Part shown: positions 56,441 through 64,000 of the stretch, one piece after another
How positions within the stretch are numbered: position 1 is the stretch's first letter
Layout of the letters: each line of letters starts with the position of its first letter
Assembly: GCA_013115125.1 (NCBI GenBank)
Contig: JABANN010000090.1
Location: 1-64,000 of the forward strand
Direction: 5' to 3'
Source of the DNA: Perkinsus olseni
Taxonomy: Eukaryota; Perkinsozoa; Perkinsida
DNA length: 64,000 nucleotides
Position numbers and translations under genes: made by a program
Notes under the pieces: model-generated
Seen by the model: the letters and a program-made list of their open reading frames with translations, nothing else
Databases searched by the model: none
Told to the model about the DNA's origin: nothing

Positions 56441-56861
56441 AGCAAAATCATTGAAAAATCATAGTACTAGTTTACGACTGAATATCGACTGCATTACGAT
56501 CGCCTTCATTATTATCGCGTGCGTGGGCGAGCAAGCCGAATGCTAAGCATACAGCTGACGATGATCGCTCTAAGGCGACCCGCTATTGAGACTGGACATT
56601 CTGATTCCGCCTCCCATCGCTCTCCATCTCCGCAATCACCACCCTTCACTCGTCGACTTGGCAGCAGTTCGTGACGACTGTCCCTGTCTGCCTTCTGAAG
56701 GAAGACCGCTGGTGTGACGTCCTGGACGGCCATCGTGCGTTGCTGTGTGGCGAAAGTCATACAGAACAGCCAAGGCCAATGAGCGCACCACTAGTGACCA
56801 GTATTACGAACTCGACCCAGTGAAGGGGTATGGAACGTTGGAATGTAACAAAGGTGATGGA

Positions 56862-57977
56862 CTACAGGATGTACCGATCGAGGAACTTCCGATGGAAGTC
56901 GCTGCGCACTGCGTCATTAATGAACCTGCCAGGACACCGTTGACCACCATCACCTCCTGCTACCCCTCGGCCGACCTTTTCTTGCCCTTAGGCTGGTTTC
57001 TGGATTGGTTCTTGAACACAGTGTCATCGTCCCATCGCCGCTTGAGCTGCATGTTACCCCCCGCTGGCAGCACAACTATCCCCTTCGGTCACAGTACCGT
57101 TAATAGTACCTCCTGGCAAGAGTGGGTTACCAACGGCAATCTGTTGCCTCTCCTCTTCCTCCTCCTTAGCCTGCTCAGCTGCTTTCGTCTTCGCCTCCTC
57201 TGCCGCCCTGTCGAAAGAGAACCAGTACGGCGCCACACAGTACGGACTTACAGAATGCGACGAATTGAATCTTATAACAACGGACTCCGTCCGAACCTCC
57301 CAAGCGTCCAACCCGCGGCTGACCTCTCCGCACGTATCTTGGCCAACTCCCGCATCAGCTCGGCTTCCTCAGCATCTTCATCATCGTCGCTGCCACCGGA
57401 GTCTGAGGAAACATACACTGTAGATTCTGACGGCTCGGCAGTGCTGAACGACATTTCACAAAGAACCAACTCGAAGCTGGTCCCGGCCCTCAGGCGGCGA
57501 CTTGGAGTGTCTGTCGCCTCCCCAGACCAGGCGAATGCTGCCAGGCCGTCGATGCCCATTCAAATGGGAGGTATGTCTACAGGTCCTACACCGATCAGCT
57601 TCGGACTCAGTGTCCGAACCCCCACCACCAGCGTCAGGGTCTTCATCGCAGTCTTCAGGGAACGCTGAATCCGGCGGCGGCTCTACCATACAGGAATGGA
57701 GCCGGGCAGTAGCATTCGGTTGGGTATCACCTATAGCCCCCTTGGCCTCCTTCTTCTCCAGCTCCCTCCGCAATGCCTCCTTGTCTGATCCCTTGTCCTT
57801 CGACTCACGAAACTTCAGCGTCAGGTGGCCTGCACGACATCAATGACGCCTAGCCAGTGACGTGGACGTCGTACCTGGCTCATCCCGGGCCCTCCTGAAG
57901 ATGGTGGGGATAGGCTGGTTGCTTGAGCTGTTGGCTCCAAGGGCGTTGTGGAAGGTAGGGCGATGGGCTGTCGTCAT
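56862..57977 (-). CDS. CWC15: Spliceosome component CWC15 (Cwf15 family)
   Basis: The start MTTAHRPTFHNALG matches the conserved MTTAxRPTF N-terminus. Further exons give LKFRESKDKGSDKEALRREL, then DSDSGGSDDDEDAEEAEL-type acidic sequence and MRELAKIRAERSAA. These are followed by RAAEEAKTKAAEQAKEEEEE, QIAVGNPLLP, KRRWDDDTVFKNQ and FINDAVRSDFHRKFLDRYI, before a TAG ending at 56862. The NPLL, KRRWDDDxVFKN and F-x-ND-x-xRS-x-FH-x-KF blocks are diagnostic. CWC15 belongs to the Prp19-associated complex and binds the catalytic centre of the active spliceosome. A working spliceosome fits the many short introns here. A 307-residue open frame on the opposite strand is a shadow of this gene. Confidence 0.92.
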
Positions 57978-58145
57978 GACGGGCAATAACAACGACAACC
58001 ACTGACCTGTCACCTTCAAGTACCACACTCTCCCCTACTCAGACGAACTTGGATAAGCAGGAAATGATGAGAAAAATGATAATGCTATGAGAGAACATGA
58101 CAGCAAATAGTTCCACAAGATGTATCAGTATACTACGCAGAGTAG

Positions 58146-58958
58146 TCAAAGATGGTCCAGGGCGTCACCACGATGATAGAAATAGGTGGAGTCCTTCCTG
58201 TTGAAGGCCCCTCGAGTCAACCTGTGCCACTTCCTCGGGTGAATAGTCCAGTAAATCGACGACGTGGGCACTACAAAGACCCCAAAGGCCACCCACAGTG
58301 CTATCGCTATTGTCTGCCAGTTGTCCAGGCACCATTGTAAGCAACCTATCTTTCCCAGACACCAGGAGTTCTCCACATCAGTATTACCCGAGGACAGACA
58401 CGTAGCGTTCCACGGCAGCCCAGGAGCAACCCACTGGTTGAACTCCGAGCTGACCCTGGCATTAGTGCAGCTGATGGTCGCAATGCTTCGACAGGCCGGA
58501 TCGATACAGTTGCCGCCCTCGCACGAGAAGCGGTCCCAAGTACTGAAGAACCCCCTTCTGATCTCGTCCAGAATATTCTCTTCGCCCACTGAGCTGGCGA
58601 TGCCACCCGACCGGACCACCGCGTCCCCCGCTGCCCAGTAGTCCTGTGCCAGAGTGGCAATCACCAGTTGCAATGAGACGATTAAGATGAGGACAAGATA
58701 GTGTATCCTCGCCGTACAGGCCACGTCATCATCGTCCTTCTCCAAAGCCAGTTGAGTTGCCCCTGCAAAGGAGGCCAACAGCGCCACAATAGCGACCGCC
58801 AGAGCTATCCAGTTGATTCTGGGGTTGAGCAGGTCGTAGAAGGGCGATGCCAGAGACGATGCTGCGAAGACCAGCAAGACGATGCTGGCAGAGCACATAA
58901 ACATCTGCGGCGTCACTCGAAGTAACGTGGAGAAGCCACGAAGGGTTCTCGCGGGCAT
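58146..58958 (-). CDS. Four-pass membrane protein, tetraspanin-like topology
   Basis: A single exon of 270 residues from MPARTLRGFSTLLRV; the frame is open upstream, but this Met starts the first conserved-looking segment. Four hydrophobic helices lie near residues 18-36 (MFMCSASIVLLVFAASSLA), 49-70 (INWIALAVAIVALLASFAG), 86-105 (YLVLILIVSLQLVIATLA) and 225-246 (AIALWVAFGVFVVPTSSIYW). A large Cys-rich loop between helices 3 and 4 contains CEGGNCIDPACRSIATISC and a possible N-glycosylation site (NAT). The layout is that of a tetraspanin, but the loop lacks the CCG motif, so family membership is unproven. It probably resides in the plasma membrane or endomembranes. Confidence 0.7.
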   Translation of the reverse strand: MPARTLRGFSTLLRVTPQMFMCSASIVLLVFAASSLASPFYDLLNPRINWIALAVAIVALLASFAGATQLALEKDDDDVACTARIHYLVLILIVSLQLVIATLAQDYWAAGDAVVRSGGIASSVGEENILDEIRRGFFSTWDRFSCEGGNCIDPACRSIATISCTNARVSSEFNQWVAPGLPWNATCLSSGNTDVENSWCLGKIGCLQWCLDNWQTIAIALWVAFGVFVVPTSSIYWTIHPRKWHRLTRGAFNRKDSTYFYHRGDALDHL

Positions 58959-59473
58959 GTCAAAGATAGTCGCTACGGTAAAAGGGATCAGCCGCCGACC
59001 CTCACAGCCACTACACACTACAGGAGTGGTCTATGCCTGTGAATTAGGAAACTGGCCTATCATAATCATGGTCGGGGTGATGATTACACCTGGTCCACCG
59101 AGTCGAAGTCACCCTGGCTTATCACCTCGATCTGCTTCTTACCGTACCTGATCCGAGACTGAATCTGGGAATAGTGATACTGGTAGGAGTACTATCAACA
59201 ATACATCAAAATAATATACATAAAAGTGACCATGTAGGGAACAACAAGGCTACGAAGCTAGCACCTCGTCAGGAGCTTCTTGGGGGGTCTTCAAGTTTCA
59301 CTCACGCTCAGAGTTCACGTAGTTACCAGAAACATTATGCTAATCCATAAACAGCGCAGTGGCGAGTCTGACTGGACAAGCCCAACCGCCCTAAGGCTCC
59401 GTCTACAGTACTTCACCCAAATGGAACATGACAATCTACGACGCTACGCTTGCTCCGTCCGCCCCTCACGATA
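58959..59473. other. Spacer downstream of ORC2
   Basis: No gene is supported. It holds the upstream flank of the four-pass protein and the 3' flank of ORC2. Confidence 0.4.
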
Positions 59474-60896
59474 CTACGGCATATGGTAAGTCTGAGCCCC
59501 CGTCGTTGGCGCCCTCCGCTGGATGACTACACGATGGTCGATCTGAGGATGGACTAGAGGCAAACTGCCAGTCGGGCAGTACCAGCTCCGTGAGCAGGGA
59601 CTTCAACTTCACATGGTTGGAGGCTATCGCCTTCCTCTTAGTAACCTTCAACAGCGTGTCGAAAGGGACGGTCCCTGTGAATCGCGTTGGCACTCTACCA
59701 ATGGGGCCCAGTACTACCATCAGGCTCTGACGTGTCCAGCAACAGAAGGGCGAGATGCTTCAATAAATTAAGGTGGTTCGGCGTAAGGGACTTTAGCACC
59801 TATTCGGCCGCTCAACCCAAGAGCCTAGCCCACCCCAGACGGCCGCCTACCACCGCCAGGCCTGCTCCACCATAGGCCGTGCACCCCTCACCCCTGCCTC
59901 CCCCTAGCCCTGTCCATGCTGGCAGGGCTCTACCATTGAAAGCCATCACCTGTGGGGCAGCAGGGAGCCCACCGAGGAGGGCTGTGAGCCTACTTCGCGG
60001 GTGTAGTCCAGTCTCGTGTGGACGGGGATATTGAGAAAGGCGAAAGTTTCGAGTATGTTACCCATCAAGGCCGAGCGATGATGGTCCACTGAGGCTACCA
60101 AGTGTATCTGCCGACCTTCACTGTCACGTGCAAGGATCAACCTAAGATACCGTCGGAGAAGCTGCCACTATGACCGCCAGGCACTCAAGCACTTCATCAC
60201 CTCCGTACTCCACCAGACGCTCGATGTTGTCGATTACCTGCTCACGCGGGAACCGTACCAACACTCGAAAGACGGAAATCGAAAAAGCAAAGACAGGGCC
60301 TCGACCAACGCAAATGAGGAACCGCCCTTCCCCCGTAGTAAGGCAGCCAGACTGACAGGGAAGAGAGGGAGGCCCTACCAGGTATATTCTGGTAGGGGAC
60401 CTGGACGTACGTGAATGATACTGGGACAGCTGGGCCTGACCAGCAAGAGGAGGAAGAGGAGACCGTCTTATGATCATCAATTTCTCTATCTTATAGTACC
60501 AATTTTCGCGCAACTTCCAGCAAGGTCGCATCGTTAGCGACTAAAGCATGGCGGAATATAAAGTCGAAGACGCCAAGGAGGCAGCGGTGGAGTATCGAAG
60601 CTCCACCTAAGGAGAGCCTGAAGGGCCGATCCTTCCGGGCCTCTCACTCATGCCCCGTGGCGATGCCATATAGCCTTCGATCCTGACGACGTAGCCATCA
60701 CTCAGACCCTCATCGGCGAAGTCACTTAAGAGTGGTATCTTACTCCCGTATCTGGCATGAGTCGACCTCCAGGCATATCTTGAGGTTGAGCATGGTACCC
60801 ATAGAACAGCAGGTTGAACCGACTGTGCAGTAAACTCCGCCATTGAGGGTAGCTATCCCGCAGTCCCTCCAGTAGGATGGACTCCTTATCAGCCAT
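59474..60896 (-). CDS. ORC2: Origin recognition complex subunit 2 (ORC2)
   Basis: The start is MADKESILLEGLRDSYPQWR, then LHSRFNLLFYG joined in phase to YGSKIPLLSDFADEGLSDGY. This matches the ORC2 block LGFN-x-xLYGxGSKxxLLxxF. Later exons give RQIHLVASVDHHRSALM (ORC2: IYLIASIDHLNAPLMW). VLKSLTPNHLNLLKHLALLL (ORC2: VLRSLTPNARGIFRLL) follows. The C-terminal winged-helix end reads DTLLKVTKRKAIASNHVKLK, then LLTELIDHRVVIQRR, and stops at 59474. ORC2 is a core subunit of the replication-origin binding complex. The N-terminal disordered extension seen in animals is absent, so the protein is short, or an upstream exon was missed. The middle exons (60530-60140) are only partly resolved. Confidence 0.85.
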
Positions 60897-60934
60897 GCTC
60901 CCCTGTGATACTACCAAGGTATCCTAGACAACAG

Positions 60935-63900
60935 ATGCTCACTCAATCACAGCTCGAGACCGTTTCGATCCGCCCTCCACCCAACCACAACAACGCCGTC
61001 TCCACGCGTGTACTGTCTTCCAATTCTTTCGTAAATAAGTCCGCCGAGAGCAGTCCAAGGCATCAGTGGCCGTCGGGTCCTGTCATCCTCGGCGCCGGGA
61101 GCCTTTCTTGCATTTTTCCTGCAAGTCGGTCGGCCGTCTCTTCCCTATCAGCGCAACTCTTGTCAAGTGGTCTCACAATGCCTGTCCTCTGGAGGAGGAT
61201 GTTGATAGCCGGCCGGGGCCGTATAATGCACACTACTACTGGGTAAGGGGCTGGTCATACCATAAATCGCCATATTCAGCTTTTCAGACGCCCACTCGGC
61301 CACTTCGGGAGGCCTGTGGGGGCCTGTACGCGGTAATAAGGTACTATCAATACGGATTGGACGTCGTCGTTCTAGATCGTTCTGCGCGGCTAGCGGAGGG
61401 TGGGGAGACCTCCACTTAGCTGCAGCCACTGGTAACCTGAGCCTAGTGAAGTCCCTAGTGGAGAATGGATACGACATCGATGAGCGCATGATGGTGAGGC
61501 GCCGACGGAGGGGGATCAGTGGCGGTGTTCAATAGACTGCCTCTCCCGAGTTTCAGGAGCGCTCCCAGGATTGAATTTAACGTGTGAAATATGATTCTAG
61601 AAGCGTTGTTGAAGCTCAGGAGAGATCTATTGAACACGCGGATTATCTCCACAGAAAGTGGTAGACAACCCCATCCCATTGCTATCCGTCTATTCCGCTG
61701 GTCGTGGAGCGCGTTCAGTTTTCTAGCTTGAAGAGGTCTTCTCATGTGAGTGCAAGTACTGAGCGATAGGCCCCTCTTGATTTACTTATTCTGCTGAGCC
61801 GCAATGGGACGTCGTAGGAGTTATGGAGAGTGTGGTACTTGGATTACCTGCTTAGTCTCTCCCGCGCATGACGATCGCTGCTCGGCGTTCGACGCCATCC
61901 CCAGCTGGCATGCGTTCAGGATCGCAGCACGCCCCTTCACCTGGCTGCCGCTAATGGTTGGATTCCTGTCATAGACTATCTTATGGAGAAGGGTGCTTCC
62001 CTGGACGCTGTCGATGTGGTAATAATACCGCTGTCTCTTCCCTCCTATCTATAGTCGTCGTGCTGTTCAGAGCGGCTTGACTCCCCTACAGAAGGCCTTG
62101 ACTACTCAACAGCAGAAGTCTGTACAGGCCCTAAGTGGATGGAAGGCCAAGGGGGTCGATGTAGTACCTCTCACTATCAACACTAAGTGAAAAGGCGCTC
62201 CCTTCCTTCTTGTGATTTCATTCAACTGACAAGGCTCTGGAGCATCACAGCTCAGCGGTCTCCAGTTTGATTCTCGCTCCATCTCATTGGAATGCTATGA
62301 AGATCCTCTCATACCAAGGACCTTCATCCATAGACCCGGCGTTATCCCTCAGGCGGATAGGGCTATGCAGGCCACCACGTTTAGGGACATGAGTCCAGAT
62401 GATGACTCGGTACAGTGACTTCAACGTCGACCCCATCAACTGACAACAATTCCTTCTTATTGTCACAGCTCGGTCGATCGCCGGTCCATCGGGCCGCCTT
62501 GTGGCGCCGTCCAGACTTAGTTCGAGACTTATTAAATCTTATCGGATGTGACCCATGCCATGCAAGCTCGTAAGCTGATGTCCCCAGCCACTCCTGCGCT
62601 GTTTTGTTCTCTACACGATGGGTATCTCCCGCTGTGGTCTAGGTCCGGCGAAACGGCCGTCCACGTAGCGGCCGAGTTGAAGAATGAGGACGTCCTTCAG
62701 GAGGTAGAAGGGAAGATCATTTCCAGCCATACCGAGATCCCCTATCAGATTATTAATTTCGTCGGGCCCTCGGCGGCTGATGTAGACTACCCGGTAATCG
62801 TCGAAAAATGCTGCGGTAATAGTTCGGGAACAGCTGGCAGTATTAATTCAACGGCACACTAGTACTGCTATGCGCCTTGTGTGAGACCGTCACAAACCAG
62901 ATCGGAGGCCTCCTAGCGTGTGCTCTGCTGGGCAGTATAGCACAAAAGCAGTCGCGCCCCTTCTACAACGCTCTGTATCGTTATCGTTGTACGGACTGGC
63001 AGTGAAATGAGAACTTCCGTGCAATCCATCCATCTTGGGGAGTAGTGCTCCCCAAGTGTACTCCTGGAGTACTCATACGCTGCTCGTCATTCTCAGCCCT
63101 GGAGGACCTCCTCACACTGCAAGACAAGTCAGGCCGTCGTGTCAAGGACATGCCGGGCGCTGGTCACATCCTGGCGGCTATTCTCCGTGGGAGGGCCTAC
63201 GCAGTCGATGTGAAACGATTTGTACGAGCGAAGTATCCCCAGCTGTCCCTGCTGCAACCCTCCAAGCCGCGGGAGCGCATACCAGTGAATATCAACTCCA
63301 GGGACGAGGTGAGAGGAAACACTGTGCGCCGCTCACCTGCCCTCAGGGCATAGCTCACTAGCGTGACAGTCGTCTATGGATAAACGACACAGTACCATTA
63401 CCAGGCGTCGAGAAAATTGGAAAGACATGTATAGTAGACCTCTTGTTCCGAGGTTGAAGCATGCGCAAGACGGGCAGCAGCTCCTTGGGTGGTGTTTGCC
63501 TGCGCAGCCTTTCCCTACTCAGTACGGCTACACGGCCCTCCATCATGCTGCGATACGGAGTAGGTCTTCAGGGTGCTGTTCGGGTAGACGTAACTTCATC
63601 AAAATGGACAAGCTGCTTCAGTATGGCGCGGACATCGATGCCCGCTGCCGAGTAAGGCTCAGACCACCACCTCCACCGCCGTCCTCACTGTGATGTCCCT
63701 ACCTCACAGCTCCACGGAGCCACCCCATTACACTATGTGGCTGCCTCTTGCGACGCCGTAGCGCTGGGGGCAGACCTGCTCATGGCCAACGGTGCTGATG
63801 TCAATGCTCAGACGAGTGTAAGGGTCCTCAGCTTCTCGGGTCGTCAATGGCTGTCTTGATACTGTAGGCATGCGGAGAGACGCCGCTGCATTGGGCAGTG

Positions 63901-64000
63901 AAGAGCGCTTCGGATGTGCACTTTGCCATGGTCAAGGCCCTACTGGAAGCGGGAGCCGACCCGACCGTACAGACCTTCCGATCGACCACACATCCTAGGA
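60935..64000 (+). CDS. Ankyrin-repeat protein locus, runs off the window
   Basis: Successive + strand exons carry ankyrin repeats. They are LHLAAATGNLSLVKSLVENG (61420-61480), STPLHLAAANGWIPVIDYLM (61925-62000) and SGLTPLQKALTTQQQKS (62070). SPVHRAALWRRPDLVRDLLN (62475) and GETAVHVAAELKNEDVL (62650) follow. Then come YGYTALHHAA (63520), DKLLQYGADIDAR (63620), GATPLHYVAASCD (63715) and GETPLHWAVKSASDV near the end. Repeats are separated by short introns. The proposed start is MLTQSQLETVSIRPPP (60935). Whether this is one gene or two is unclear: a TGA at 62188-62190 could be skipped by the donor AA|GTGAAA. Near 61400 the frame changes by one base without an obvious intron. Binding partners cannot be inferred. 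The 3' end lies beyond the window. Confidence 0.65.

Noticed and set aside
56745-57668. Open frame of 307 residues on the + strand
   Set aside because: It lies opposite the CWC15 exons, which carry diagnostic motifs and correct splice borders. The + strand frame has no recognisable domain.
58346-58660. Second - strand frame inside the four-pass membrane protein
   Set aside because: It has no hydrophobic pattern and overlaps a frame with four clear membrane helices.

Overview
This window looks like nuclear DNA of a eukaryotic protist. Genes are dense and lie on both strands. Many are cut by very short GT-AG introns, mostly about 37-75 nt. The products are eukaryotic: spliceosomal CWC15, ORC2, an eIF4B-like RRM protein, ribosomal protein L7 (uL30), an inositol-pyrophosphate kinase (PPIP5K/VIP1), Mpv17, mARC-type MOSC proteins and an initiator tRNA-Met. 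Gene style and the expanded families (CCCH proteins, pepsin-like proteases, LicD and nucleotide-diphospho-sugar transferases, ankyrin proteins) suggest a perkinsozoan alveolate such as Perkinsus. That assignment is an inference; no rRNA is present to fix it.

Layout. 0.8-8.5 kb (+): a large intronless secreted LicD-domain protein, a tRNA-like element, a two-finger CCCH protein and an SLC35F6-type transporter. 8.9-19.7 kb (mostly -): a nucleotide-diphospho-sugar transferase locus, an unknown gene, Mpv17, a small membrane protein, unknown genes, an eIF4B-like factor and a small charged protein. Two identical initiator tRNA-Met genes lie here on the + strand. 20.2-30.7 kb (+): a three-finger CCCH paralogue, then a tandem triplication of mARC-like genes with the same intron plan. 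31.3-44.3 kb: a CCDC113/CCDC96-like flagellar coiled-coil gene, then a cluster of intronless aspartic proteases with a broken half copy, interleaved with RPL7 (-) and a nucleoplasmin-like gene (+). 45.1-60.9 kb (-): an intron-rich pepsin-like protease, PPIP5K/VIP1, an unknown basic protein, CWC15, a four-pass membrane protein and ORC2. 60.9 kb to the end (+): an ankyrin-repeat locus that runs off the window.

The genes do not form one pathway, and there is no sign of operons. The main theme is local duplication. The mARC array shows patchy near-identity that suggests gene conversion. The protease cluster shows unequal exchange that also copied the 3' end of RPL7. The CCCH pair shares an undescribed C-terminal module.

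Most intron positions were derived by reading GT..AG borders, keeping frame, and matching remembered family motifs. Gene models whose exon lengths sum to an exact multiple of three (SLC35F6, Mpv17, two of the mARC copies, the nucleoplasmin-like gene, CCCH-1) are the most reliable. Long loci such as VIP1, the transferase and the ankyrin gene are given as spans only.
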